From Carboxylicivirga marina (GTDB taxonomy: Bacteria > Bacteroidota > Bacteroidia > Bacteroidales > Marinilabiliaceae): 53,213 nucleotides of DNA. The stretch is taken from the NCBI RefSeq assembly GCF_016612505.1, contig NZ_JAENRR010000034.1, positions 1 to 53,213 on the forward strand. Reading direction: 5' to 3'. Numbering within the stretch: position 1 is the first letter of the stretch; the number at the start of each line of letters is the position of its first letter. Position numbers and translations under genes: made by a program. The notes beneath the pieces were generated by a model. It had not been told where the DNA came from, did not search any database, and was given only the letters and a program-made list of their open reading frames with translations. Of this stretch, positions 44,439-53,105 are shown one piece after another.

Positions 44439-44500
44439 AAAAGAAGTCGGCCAATCATTAAGTAATCTAAACCCAACCAAAACAGATGCCGGCTTCTTTT
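44439..44500 (+). terminator. Terminator-like hairpin between GH2 and the first ROK gene
   Basis: AAAAGAAGTCGGC (44439-44451) pairs with GCCGGCTTCTTTT (44488-44500), 13 bp with one G-U pair, around a long 36-nt loop. It ends in TTTT and may reduce read-through from GH2. Confidence 0.6.
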
Positions 44501-44604
44501 CAGCTAAGTAAGAAATACTGAGAGATAAACTTTTCGCATTTTCATTGAGAGATTAAAAATGCAGAATTGCCAAATAGTTGGCTTACAAAGTGTAAAATTA
44601 AAGA

Positions 44605-45465
44605 ATGGAACAAATAAGAACTATAATTGGAGTAGACTTGGGGGGAACTAACATGAGGGCCGGACTTGTTGTGGGAGATAAGATTCAGGAAGTGTCTTCT
44701 TGTTTGGTTCCAAAAACGGATGTCGCTGACGAAGTAACGGAGGCTCTGATCAATACCATTAAGGATGTACTAACAAAGGATGTAGAAGGGATTGGTATTG
44801 GTGTTCCAAGTCTTGTAAAAGCAAGCAGTGGTATCGTTTATGACGTTCAAAACATCCCATCATGGAATAAAATACCACTTAAGGGAATTCTGGAAAAAGA
44901 GTTTAAGCTGCCTGTTTACATAAACAATGATGCCAATTGTTTTGCCGTTGGAGAAAGGGTTTATGGAGCAGGACAGGATTATACCGATTTCGTAGGACTC
45001 ATAACCGGAACTGGTTTAGGAGGTGGAATAATCAAGAAGGGCCATCTGTTAAGTGATCAGAATTGTGGTGCCGGGGAGTTTGGTATGATGCCTTACCTTG
45101 AGCATGATTACGAATATTATTGCAGCGGGCAATTTTTCGAAAATGTACACCAGGTAAATGGTGGCGAATTGGCACAGAGGGCTTCAGAAGGTGATAAAAA
45201 TGCCTTAGCCATTTTTGCGGAGTATGGAACGCACTTAGGAAAAGCCATTAAGAATATTTTGTTTGCAGTTGATCCAAACGCTATTGTCTTAGGAGGTTCG
45301 GTTTCCAAATCATACGCGTATTATAAGGATGCTATGTGGAAAGAAATCTCTACTTTCCCATATCAGTTTGTACTTGAAAATTTCGTAATTGTACCATCTG
45401 TCGTTAAGGAAATTGCTATTTTAGGAGCCGCAGCTTTATATGTAGATGCTGCTACTGAAGAATAA
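44605..45465 (+). CDS. ROK-family sugar kinase (glucosamine/glucokinase type)
   Basis: A cytosolic 286-aa ROK kinase with an intact phosphate-1 motif DLGGTN (11-16), GIGIGVPSLV (about 62-71), the catalytic Asp109 in NNDANCFAVGE, and phosphate-2 TGTGLGGGII. The usual ROK zinc motif CxCGxxGC is replaced by HDYEYYCSGQFF, as in some glucokinase-like branches. In this locus it would phosphorylate glucosamine (or glucose) released by GH2/GH9. It is followed after 16 bp by a paralogue. Confidence 0.85.
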   Translation: MEQIRTIIGVDLGGTNMRAGLVVGDKIQEVSSCLVPKTDVADEVTEALINTIKDVLTKDVEGIGIGVPSLVKASSGIVYDVQNIPSWNKIPLKGILEKEFKLPVYINNDANCFAVGERVYGAGQDYTDFVGLITGTGLGGGIIKKGHLLSDQNCGAGEFGMMPYLEHDYEYYCSGQFFENVHQVNGGELAQRASEGDKNALAIFAEYGTHLGKAIKNILFAVDPNAIVLGGSVSKSYAYYKDAMWKEISTFPYQFVLENFVIVPSVVKEIAILGAAALYVDAATEE

Positions 45466-45481
45466 CCGATAAAGACCAGAT

Positions 45482-46354
45482 ATGTTACAGGATATGACTG
45501 TTCAGAACCAATGTGCTGTTGGTGTTTACCTTGGAGGAAAGCATCTTCGCGTTGGTCGTGTACGAAATAATGTAGTTGAAGCCTCACTTGCACTAGAGAT
45601 TGATAACCATAACTCCGAAGAAATAATATTAAAGGAGATTATGGACGCTATTGATCAGGTATTTAATAGTGATGTGGGAGGCATTGGTATTGGTGTGCCA
45701 AGTCTTGTTGATATATCAAAAGGTATCGTGTATAATGTAGAGCATATGCCGGCCTGGCGCGAAGTACACCTTGGTGACTTATTGTCCGAGAGATACAAAG
45801 TTGGCGTATACGTCAATAACGATGCTAACTGTTTTGCCATTGGTGAAAAGTATTTTGGTAAGGCTAAGAAATATGCTAATGTAGTGGGTGTTGTTGCTGG
45901 TGTAGGCTTGGGTTGTGGTGTTATAACCGATAATCATTTGTACTCGGGTACTAATTGTGGAGCTGGTGAATTTGGTTGTATACCTTATCGCGATCATAAT
46001 TATGAGCATTACTGTACGACACAGTATTTTCAAATAAAATATGGTTTAAAGCCCGATGTACTATTTCGTAGGGCAAAGAAACAGGACAAAATTGCTTTGG
46101 CTATTCTAGAGCAATTTGGTTTTGACTTTGGTCAGGCTATGAAAACCATTTTGTATGCTTATGATCCGGAATGCATTGTCATTGGAGGTGATGTGAGTCG
46201 ATTCTTTCCTTATTTTGAGGAGTTTATGTGGAAAGTCGTTAAGAAGTTTCAGTATGAAAAAACGGTTGAGAAGCTTAAAATTGAGGTGAGCGAACAACCG
46301 GATATTGCAGTGTTAGGAGCTGCAGCATTGTATTATGATGCTATTTCTAAATAA
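45482..46354 (+). CDS. ROK-family paralogue with degenerate phosphate-1 motif
   Basis: This 290-aa paralogue shares blocks with the preceding ROK protein (GIGIGVPSLVD, NNDANCFAIGE with D114, CGAGEFG, the YEHYC region). The nucleotide loop, however, reads VYLGGKHLR: Tyr16 replaces the Asp, and Lys20-His21 replace Thr-Asn. Phosphate-2 is also altered (AGVGLGCGVI). Weak or no kinase activity is likely; it may be a regulatory subunit or sugar sensor for the first protein. It is in the same operon. Confidence 0.82.
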   Translation: MLQDMTVQNQCAVGVYLGGKHLRVGRVRNNVVEASLALEIDNHNSEEIILKEIMDAIDQVFNSDVGGIGIGVPSLVDISKGIVYNVEHMPAWREVHLGDLLSERYKVGVYVNNDANCFAIGEKYFGKAKKYANVVGVVAGVGLGCGVITDNHLYSGTNCGAGEFGCIPYRDHNYEHYCTTQYFQIKYGLKPDVLFRRAKKQDKIALAILEQFGFDFGQAMKTILYAYDPECIVIGGDVSRFFPYFEEFMWKVVKKFQYEKTVEKLKIEVSEQPDIAVLGAAALYYDAISK

Positions 46355-46494
46355 TAGAGATTAACATTATTCAATTAGCTTGATGATAAGCTACTTAAGT
46401 GGCTTAAATGGGAGAGGTACACCCTGCTTCAAAACCACTAAATAATGCAAGAACGTCATATTAATGTGTTAATTGGAAACGTAAATTTTAAAAT

Positions 46495-48282
46495 ATGAAC
46501 AAAACCGTTATTTTATCAATTTTAGTCGGAATGCTTGTGGCTTGTCAGACTAATAAAAAAATTGATGGGGTGTTACTAATCAATCACCTAGGCTATCAAA
46601 AAGATGCCTATAAAAGTGCTGTTTATCAATCAAAGGATTTAAGGGCACCTGCTAAATATGTGATAGTTAATGAGCAAAATGAAGACGTTTATTCAGGTGT
46701 TTTTGAGTCAGGTGGACAGGTTGATAACTGGCATACCGGTCGTGCATATCGCGCAGTTTTTACAGCGTTTAATAAAGTTGGCACATATGCACTTATTGCG
46801 TTAGTTGATGGTCAAAAAGTTGCATCCCATCCATTTGAGATTATGGCTGAACCAATGGGAACGAATGTTCTGCCACTTCTGACCAAGGCTTTTCAATTAC
46901 AGCGATGTAAGCCGCCTTATGATGATAAAGATAAGAAGATGTCATTTTTTGGAGAGCGTGATGATATCGTTGATGTAAGTGGAGGTTGGTACGATGCATC
47001 TGGTGAAAAGGGGAAGTATTTAAGTCATCTTAGTTTCTCAAATTACATGACGCCACAACAATTACCAATGATGGTTTGGAATATGCTTGAGGCTATTGAT
47101 GTGCTTAATAAAACGCCAGTTAAGAATAAAGCTCAAATCTCTGATGAATTAGGTGTCGAGGCAGCTTTTGGTGCTGATTACCTTGTCCGTATTCAAGATG
47201 ATAAGGGTTATTTTTATGCAACCGTTTTTGCCGGATGGACCAAAGATCCGGAACAACGTCAGATTTGTGCTTATGAAGGACAGGATGGTCAACGAAATGA
47301 TAAATACCAGGCTGCTTTTCGCGAAGGTGGTGGAATGGCTATTGCAGCATTAGCACGCAGTTTCTCCAAAGGAATAAGTGGTGAGTTTTCGTCAAAAACA
47401 TACTTGGAAGTTGCGGAAAAAGCCTTTGCGCATTTAAAAGCGAATAATCTGAAATACTGCGATGATGAAAAAGAAAACATCATTGATGATTATTGTGCCT
47501 TAATGGCAGCAACGGAATTGTATAAAGCCACCAATAATGAAAATTACCTTGCGGATGCACGTCAAAGAGCAAGAGCTTTGGAAGGACGTAGTATGAATCA
47601 AGGTGCAGTTAAAGGTTGGTTAAGGGTTGATGATTCAGGTCAACGGCCATATTTTCATGGTGCAGAAGCGGGTTTACCGGTTATCGCCATGGGGCGTTAT
47701 TTATCCATCGAGTCTGAAGAGGAACGAACTAAATCAGTTAAGGCCTTTATTAATCAATCAATTTGTTTTGAAATAGCAGTTACCAATGAAGTGACTAATC
47801 CTTTTGGTTATGCACGCCAATACGTTAAAGCTGTTGATGAAGAGCAGTCGCGAACAGCTTTTTTCTTGCCACATGCTAATGAAACGGGATATTGGTGGCA
47901 AGGTGAGAATGCTAGGTTGGCATCCTTAGCTACCGCTATGTTTATGGCTCAAGACGTATTAGAAGAAGATTTACAAGCTAAGGCGAAAGCATATGCAGCT
48001 GAGCAAATTAATTGGGTGTTTGGTCTTAATCCATATAATGTGTGTATGCTTCATGGAGCCGGCCGAAATAATCCTGATTACAAAGAAGATGGCAAGTCAA
48101 TGAATTATCTGGGCGGTATTTGTAATGGCATAACCGGCGGTTTCGATGACGAAAGCGATATTGCTTTTCGTCCATTACCATATGATAAGGACCCGGCACA
48201 GCGCTGGCGTTGGTCTGAGCAATGGCTTCAGCATGGAGGGTGGATGATTCCGGCAATTGCTTATTCTGCAGTTTATAATTAA
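46495..48282 (+). CDS. GH9 hydrolase, exo-beta-D-glucosaminidase type
   Basis: A secreted 595-aa lipoprotein (lipobox LVAC, C17) with an N-terminal CelD-type Ig domain (about 25-120) and the GH9 (alpha/alpha)6 barrel. The catalytic Asp region is GGWYDASGEKGKY (163-175), with D167 where cellulases show DAGD, and the C-terminal general acid is E463 in PHANETGYWWQGENARL. The altered DAGD motif and neighbours agree with the Vibrio/Photobacterium-like GH9 exo-beta-D-glucosaminidases that act on chitosan oligomers. Cellulase activity cannot be formally excluded. Confidence 0.82.
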   Translation: MNKTVILSILVGMLVACQTNKKIDGVLLINHLGYQKDAYKSAVYQSKDLRAPAKYVIVNEQNEDVYSGVFESGGQVDNWHTGRAYRAVFTAFNKVGTYALIALVDGQKVASHPFEIMAEPMGTNVLPLLTKAFQLQRCKPPYDDKDKKMSFFGERDDIVDVSGGWYDASGEKGKYLSHLSFSNYMTPQQLPMMVWNMLEAIDVLNKTPVKNKAQISDELGVEAAFGADYLVRIQDDKGYFYATVFAGWTKDPEQRQICAYEGQDGQRNDKYQAAFREGGGMAIAALARSFSKGISGEFSSKTYLEVAEKAFAHLKANNLKYCDDEKENIIDDYCALMAATELYKATNNENYLADARQRARALEGRSMNQGAVKGWLRVDDSGQRPYFHGAEAGLPVIAMGRYLSIESEEERTKSVKAFINQSICFEIAVTNEVTNPFGYARQYVKAVDEEQSRTAFFLPHANETGYWWQGENARLASLATAMFMAQDVLEEDLQAKAKAYAAEQINWVFGLNPYNVCMLHGAGRNNPDYKEDGKSMNYLGGICNGITGGFDDESDIAFRPLPYDKDPAQRWRWSEQWLQHGGWMIPAIAYSAVYN

Positions 48283-48305
48283 TACCAACCTTAAGTATGA
48301 GAAAT

Positions 48306-48340
48306 GGGGGCAATTCACCGGTAATTGTTCCCTCTTTTTT
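48306..48340 (+). terminator. Imperfect terminator between GH9 and GH8
   Basis: GGGGGCAATT (48306-48315) pairs imperfectly with AATTGTTCCCTC (48323-48334), followed by six T. It lies 15 bp before the GH8 start and probably lowers GH8 expression. Confidence 0.55.
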
Positions 48341-48354
48341 AAAACCCTATAATT

Positions 48355-49620
48355 ATGCGATATCTACTTTTAATCTATATTTTATGTATTACAGTCACCT
48401 CATGCCAAAGTAGTGAAGATGTAAAGCGACCTGAAATTAAAAAAGAATTCACACATGAAGCTTTAGAGGCTAAAATGCCATTTCCTCAAGAGCTTAAAGA
48501 CTCACATTGTATTGGGCCTAATCATGTTATTCAGAGTGTTTAAAATCAGGATGTGCTCGATTATTATAACTATTGGGTAAAAAAGTATGTGAGAGAATCT
48601 AATGGTACAACACCTGGTGGTGGGTATTACGTCAAAATGCAGGGAACAGGTGGTGATGGCAGCGAAATAACCACTTCTGAAGCGCATGGATATGGCATGA
48701 TTATTTTTGCTTTGATGGCTGGTGAAATTGATGATGCTCAATACTATTTTGATGGCATGCTTAATATGTTTGATGGTCATCGTAGTACAGGCAACCCTGA
48801 ATGTATGTCGTGGGTGATACATGAAACCGAGTTAAAGCAATATGATCAGGGGAGCGCAACCGATGGCGATATGGATATAGCATATGCATTGCTTTTGGCC
48901 GATAAACAATGGGGATCGGATGGTGCTATCAATTATAGAGAAAAGGGCGTTACCATGATTAATGATGGTTTAAAAATGAGTTTGGTGTCGCCATCATCAA
49001 AGCGCATTATGTTGGGCGATTGGGATTCGAACCAATATTCAACCCGTTCATCTGATTGGATGACAGGGCACTTTAGGTGTTTCTATAATGTAACAAACGA
49101 TCAAGTTTGGATGGAGGCTGTTAGCGAGGTTTATAAGCTTATTGAATTGATAAGCGAAAACTATAGTCAGACAACAGGTCTGATGCCTGATTTTGTGGTG
49201 AATCACTCTCCAAAACCTGCTGCAGAGTATTATCTGGACGAATACAAAGAAACAGACGAATATAGCTGGAATGCATGTCGGTACCCATGGCGTTTAACAT
49301 TTGATTACGTGCATTTTCAGTCATCAGAAGCTAAGCAGTCGATGTTAAAATTGATGGATTTTATGGTTGCCGAATGTGAAAATACCCCTGACAATATAAA
49401 AGCTGGTTACCGTTTAAATGGTCATCCTTTGGTTGACTATTCAAGTGGTGCCTTTGTCGCCCCTTTGGTAGCAGCTTCAATTGTCGATGAGAAGCATCAG
49501 GCTTTCTTAAATAAGGGTTGGGAAACAATAAAATCCAATCGTGAATCTTATTATGGCGATACCATTTGTTTTTTGAATATGATATTGATTTCAGGAAACT
49601 GGTGGAATCCTTCAGAATAA
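48355..49620 (+). pseudogene. GH8 hydrolase (probable chitosanase) interrupted by an in-frame TAA
   Basis: The first frame (48355-48543) encodes a lipoprotein signal (lipobox VTSC) and 62 residues ending GPNHVIQSV, then TAA at codon 63. The same frame continues without shift: NQDVLDYYNYWVKKYV, then the GH8 catalytic block TTSEAHGYGM (Glu about 109 overall), GSATDGDMDIAYALL, and ends NWWNPSE. Together the length is 421 aa, usual for GH8. One substitution (e.g. AAA to TAA) explains the stop. The downstream part could restart at GTG 48553 but would lack the export signal. GH8 includes chitosanases and cellulases; the locus favours chitosanase. A sequencing error or stop read-through is also possible. 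Confidence 0.85.
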
Positions 49621-49640
49621 TTCAATACACAAACACAATG

Positions 49641-49682
49641 AAAAAGGTGTCTGAAAAGATGGTAGCTTTCAGACACCTTTTT
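49641..49682. terminator. Bidirectional terminator between GH8 and the permease gene
   Basis: A 16-bp perfect stem (arms 49641-49656 and 49667-49682, 10-nt loop) with A5/T5 ends serves the two convergent genes. Confidence 0.92.
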
Positions 49683-49711
49683 ATTTAAAATATTTGGTTT
49701 ACAATCAATTA

Positions 49712-50755
49712 TTATATTATCCAATTGAATAAATAGCCAAGAATAATTATAAAGATGGTGATGGTGCCAAAGAAGATGCCAATTAGCTTCCATTGCATTA
49801 CTTTTTTTATCAAGGTTGCTTCAGGTAATGATAGACCTACTACGGCCATCATAAAAGCAATAGCAGTGCCCAGAGGTACGCCTTTGGCGACAAACACCTG
49901 AATAACTGGTACAATACCCGCTGCATTAGCATACATTGGTACAGCTAATATTACTGCCAGTGGAATGGCATACCATTTATCTTCCGATAAATACTCCGTA
50001 AAGAAATCTTCGGGTACATATCCATGCATGGCCGCACCAATGGCGATTCCGATAATCACATAAAGTAGTACCTTTTTAACAATGCCCCATCCATCGGCAA
50101 TTATTGCTGGTAATCGGTCAATAAATGGTGTTTTTTCATTATCCCACTGATTGGCTTCCATCTGCGAATTCTGCTGAATCTGCTTTACCCAATCACTCAA
50201 ATACTTATCAAGCTTAAATTTACCAAGTATGTAGCCTCCAATCATTCCCAATAATATTCCGCTACCTGCATAAATGAGTGTTGCTTTCCAGCCAAATAGA
50301 CCCAGAAACATGGCTACTGCCACCTCGTTCACTAAAGGGGACGTTATCAAATAAGCGAAGGTAACGCCTAATGGAATGCCTCCTTGTACAAAGCCAATAA
50401 ACAAAGGAATGGATGAGCAAGAGCAAAATGGCGTGACTGCACCAAAAAATGAGGCAAAGAAATATTGAAGCCCAAACATTTTCTTGGTTGTTAGAAAAAC
50501 CCGAAGCCTTTCGACCGGAAAGTAGGCATTTACCAAGCCCATTAATGAACTAATGAGAAATAGCAGGATCACAATCTTAATGGTATCGTAAAAGAAGAAG
50601 TTAATGGCTTCTCCCAGATGTGTTTCTTGCTTTAAGGGTAATAACTGGTAGGTGAAATAATTGACTAAAGGCTGCAGATAGGTATAAAGTGCCACCATGG
50701 CAGGTAAGACAATTGCAATGGTAGCAATTAGTCTGAATTTCTTTTTTTGTTCCAT
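49712..50755 (-). CDS. ArsP-like permease (PF03773 family)
   Basis: A 347-aa inner-membrane protein with about eight to ten helices. The family signature AVTPFCSCSSIPLFIGFVQG (about 112-131), with the CSCSS motif, is followed by YLITSPLVNEVAV (about 143-155), and the second half repeats the pattern near PVIQVFVAKGVPLGTAIAFMM. ArsP-type members export organoarsenicals such as methylarsenite; others have unknown substrates. It is the last gene of the ArsR-led minus-strand operon, 62 bp after the ArsG-like gene. Confidence 0.82.
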   Translation of the reverse strand: MEQKKKFRLIATIAIVLPAMVALYTYLQPLVNYFTYQLLPLKQETHLGEAINFFFYDTIKIVILLFLISSLMGLVNAYFPVERLRVFLTTKKMFGLQYFFASFFGAVTPFCSCSSIPLFIGFVQGGIPLGVTFAYLITSPLVNEVAVAMFLGLFGWKATLIYAGSGILLGMIGGYILGKFKLDKYLSDWVKQIQQNSQMEANQWDNEKTPFIDRLPAIIADGWGIVKKVLLYVIIGIAIGAAMHGYVPEDFFTEYLSEDKWYAIPLAVILAVPMYANAAGIVPVIQVFVAKGVPLGTAIAFMMAVVGLSLPEATLIKKVMQWKLIGIFFGTITIFIIILGYLFNWII

Positions 50756-50817
50756 TTTATATTGTTCGTAAAAAGACGAATTAATAAATCAAAAAAATAG
50801 TGTTTGCTATTGCCTAT

Positions 50818-51516
50818 TTACAATAGCAAAGTCACTACAAAATATACGCCGATACCAATGAATAAAGTTGCTATCACACGGCGAAACCAGATTTCGAAAT
50901 TCTTCATCTTATTATAGAAATTGCCAAGTGAACCCACACTGTAGGCTAAAAGCCAGGCAAAAATGATGACAGGAATGCCGGTAGCAATTGCAAATATTAT
51001 TGGTAAATAAAGTCCACTGGCGCTGGCAACTGTTATTGGTATTAACATGCCAAAATAAAGTACACCGCTATATGGGCAAAAAGCCAATGCAAAAACAATT
51101 CCTAATAATAGTGCCCCCCAATAACCATTGCTGGCTTTTTTCTCAAGCTTTTCGTTCAAATAATTAAGGCCTGGAATCGCTATTTTGATAAGGCCAAGCA
51201 TAAATAGCCCAATGATAATTAATAGTGGTCCCAGTAGTTTTTCACCCCATTCTTGAAAAAAGCCGGATAGCTGAAACTGACTCAATCCAAAAAAGAAGAT
51301 TAGTCCTAAACCTGTATAGGATATGGCACGCCCAAGAGTGTATACGATCCCATTGACAAAAACACGCTTCTTACTCTTAATATCCTTACTAATAAATCCA
51401 ATGGCTGTTATATTGGTTGCCATTGGGCATGGGCTAACGGCAGTCATCAGCCCCAATAAAAATGCTGATAGAATCGGAATTTGCGTGCTTTCCAGTAAAT
51501 TCTGTAATATTTCCAT
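50818..51516 (-). CDS. ArsG-like/CcdA-type transporter
   Basis: This inner-membrane protein of about 232 aa resembles the DsbD/CcdA family of six-helix electron or substrate carriers, in the ArsG branch. Conserved cysteines occur in VSPCPMATN and ALAFCPYSG, one in each half of the internal repeat. ArsG homologues have been linked to aryl-arsenical export together with ArsF. The chosen ATG (51516) overlaps the end of the ArsF-like gene by a few bases in TTACAT; the longer TTG frame to 51534 is unlikely. Confidence 0.82.
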   Translation of the reverse strand: MEILQNLLESTQIPILSAFLLGLMTAVSPCPMATNITAIGFISKDIKSKKRVFVNGIVYTLGRAISYTGLGLIFFFGLSQFQLSGFFQEWGEKLLGPLLIIIGLFMLGLIKIAIPGLNYLNEKLEKKASNGYWGALLLGIVFALAFCPYSGVLYFGMLIPITVASASGLYLPIIFAIATGIPVIIFAWLLAYSVGSLGNFYNKMKNFEIWFRRVIATLFIGIGVYFVVTLLL

Positions 51517-51517
51517 G

Positions 51518-51973
51518 TTACAACATTGATTCAATGGTTGATTTAATCAATGCCTCAAGCTTTTCTGGCTTTGTGCGTGCATTTAAAAAGGCTTCGTTTG
51601 TAATGTTTTTTACATTATCACCTTTCATTATCATTAAAGTTTGCCACTCGATCTTATACTTCTTAGCTAATTCTTTCTCTTCTTCACGGTTGATGGAATG
51701 GAATGGAACTGAACCATCAAAGTGTTTGGCCAGGGTTTCTTTCGTTACTTTTTCAACAGCTTCGCAAGTGGCACAGCGACGGGTAGCATGAAAATAAACA
51801 ACGCTAACTTTACTGGCATCTATTGCAGGTATTTCTGATTTTGAGCTGCAGCAACTTTTTGTTTCATTAGAACAGCATTCTGTGTTCGTTTCGCTCTTCT
51901 GCTTGTTTGAATTGCATCCTGTTGTTATTGCCATTGTGGCAACCACAAAAAGTGTGTAAATTAATTTGTTCAT
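51518..51973 (-). CDS. ArsF-like thioredoxin-fold lipoprotein
   Basis: A 151-aa lipoprotein with lipobox ITTGC (C20). The linker is unusually Cys-rich (ECCSNETKSCCSSK, about 32-45), then a thioredoxin-like domain (about 50-150) carries RRCATC (C68 and C71 by count) as the redox CxxC. This matches the ArsF family of nitrophenyl-arsenical-linked proteins. It probably works with the ArsG/CcdA-type protein in periplasmic thiol chemistry or metalloid transfer. It is tightly coupled to the downstream gene. Confidence 0.82.
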   Translation of the reverse strand: MNKLIYTLFVVATMAITTGCNSNKQKSETNTECCSNETKSCCSSKSEIPAIDASKVSVVYFHATRRCATCEAVEKVTKETLAKHFDGSVPFHSINREEEKELAKKYKIEWQTLMIMKGDNVKNITNEAFLNARTKPEKLEALIKSTIESML

Positions 51974-52006
51974 AATGTGTTGTTATTGAAAAGGTTATTT
52001 AGTGAA

Positions 52007-52234
52007 TTATAAAAGATCTTTAATTTCATCTATGGAAGGAACGCGTCCTTTAATAGCTACTTTACCATCAATTACTAGCGCAGGAGTGGTCATCACACCA
52101 TATGTCATTATTTGCATAATGTCTTCCACTTTTTCAACAGTTGCATCAACACCTTTTTCTTCAACGGCTTTACGCGTGATGTCTTCCAATGTTTTACATT
52201 TGGTACAGCCGGTTCCTAATACTTTAATTTCCAT
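52007..52234 (-). CDS. Small thioredoxin-like protein (redox-active disulfide protein 2 type)
   Basis: This 75-aa protein of the TM0996/MTH895 family has the active site GTGCTKCKTL (C10 and C13) near the N-terminus and the cis-Pro block MTTPALVIDG (about 48-57). It is cytosolic, with a role in thiol transfer and perhaps metalloid handling. It is the second gene of the ArsR operon, 58 bp after arsR. Confidence 0.9.
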   Translation of the reverse strand: MEIKVLGTGCTKCKTLEDITRKAVEEKGVDATVEKVEDIMQIMTYGVMTTPALVIDGKVAIKGRVPSIDEIKDLL

Positions 52235-52292
52235 GTCTTATAAATTTAGTTGCGTTTTATTCGTAAAGGGACAAATGATAATATCTGATAGT

Positions 52293-52592
52293 TTAAAGCT
52301 CAATCAGTTCTTTAAGGAGGTTTTGAGCTTCTTTCCAATTCTCTTTGTTAATGCAGTACTTAATTCTTGGCGCTTCTGTTTCGCCTTGAATGAGCCCGGC
52401 ATCTTTTAATTCTTTTAAATGTTGCGATAAAGTAGACTTTGCGATGGGTAAAACTTCGGTAAGGTCACCACTGTAGCAACAGGCCTGTTTAGCTAATGTT
52501 TGCATCACATATATGCGTATAGGATGGCCGAGAGCTTTGGCAAATCGGGCTAAACGCTTATGCTTGTCTTCTATAATTGGTTTTATTTCCAT
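52293..52592 (-). CDS. ArsR-family metalloregulator
   Basis: This 99-aa winged-helix repressor has AKALGHPIRIYVMQTL (about 18-33), the Cys pair C38-C39 (KQACCYSGDL) in the first metal-site helix, the recognition helix IAKSTLSQHLKELKDAGLI (about 50-68), and a further C80 in RIKYC. The arrangement suggests a thiol-rich As(III)-type sensor. The ATG at 52592 is chosen because a longer frame (to 52637) would include the operator and promoter. It leads the minus-strand operon of the thioredoxin, ArsF, ArsG and permease genes and very likely represses it. Confidence 0.9.
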   Translation of the reverse strand: MEIKPIIEDKHKRLARFAKALGHPIRIYVMQTLAKQACCYSGDLTEVLPIAKSTLSQHLKELKDAGLIQGETEAPRIKYCINKENWKEAQNLLKELIEL

Positions 52593-52606
52593 ATGTACTG
52601 TTCGTA

Positions 52607-52624
52607 GTTCGTAAAAACACGAAC
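52607..52624. promoter_or_regulatory. ArsR-type operator
   Basis: GTTCGT-N6-ACGAAC is an 18-bp inverted repeat next to the -7 box, with an extra direct GTTCGTA half-site at 52600-52606. It lies in the leader, as expected for an autoregulated arsR. Confidence 0.75.
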
Positions 52625-52654
52625 AAAGGTAGTGCATGATTTTATTCTACCAAA
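52624..52654 (-). promoter_or_regulatory. Promoter of the arsR operon
   Basis: On the minus strand TTTG (52651-52654), 19 bp, TACCTTTG (52624-52631): an exact match to the Bacteroidota consensus. The operator abuts the -7 box. Confidence 0.85.
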
Positions 52655-52706
52655 TAATTAAGTTATTTTCTTGTGTATTTTAAATCGAAATGGATATGAC
52701 TAATCA

Positions 52707-53030
52707 CTATTTGACTAAACACATTGCAAAAGCACTCAATTCATCTGATATAGAGCAAAGCATGGGCGCTTTGAATTTAAATTCAGGATAAACTTTGTTT
52801 TTAAACGGGGCAATGATTGAATCACGATTAACACCATCTTTTCGACCTTTATTAAAAAATACAATGGTGTGATTGTCTTTTGGGAGCTTAAGCGAATGTG
52901 CCATCCTTATAAATTTTTCTGTGTCATCCAGTTCGTTAATGAAATAGAAAAGAACTTCAGGTGTTTCGGTTTGTGGTAAATTAAAAACAACTTCTTTGGG
53001 AAAATTTACAATTTTAATAGTCCAGGTCAC
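52707..53030 (-). pseudogene. Small protein gene, possibly 5'-truncated by an insertion element (DUF3052-like)
   Basis: The 107-codon frame has no ATG near its start; GTG at 53030 is the only likely one. The body (IKIVNFPKEVVFNLPQ, KDNHTIVFFNKGRKDGVNRDSI, then KFKAPMLCSISDELSAFAMC) loosely resembles DUF3052-type proteins, which normally carry about ten more residues before the first strand. The transposase region begins just upstream (53106), so its insertion may have removed the original start. The family call is tentative. Confidence 0.5.
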
Positions 53031-53105
53031 TAGCCTCCGAAAGTCGGAATTTTAAATAGCCCTCAGAATCCTATATTTTTGTTTCGACAAAAAAACTTAA
53101 ATAAT

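Noticed and set aside
52002-52409. 135-codon plus-strand ORF
   Set aside because: It spans two well-supported minus-strand genes (thioredoxin-like and arsR) and their spacer, so it is a shadow.
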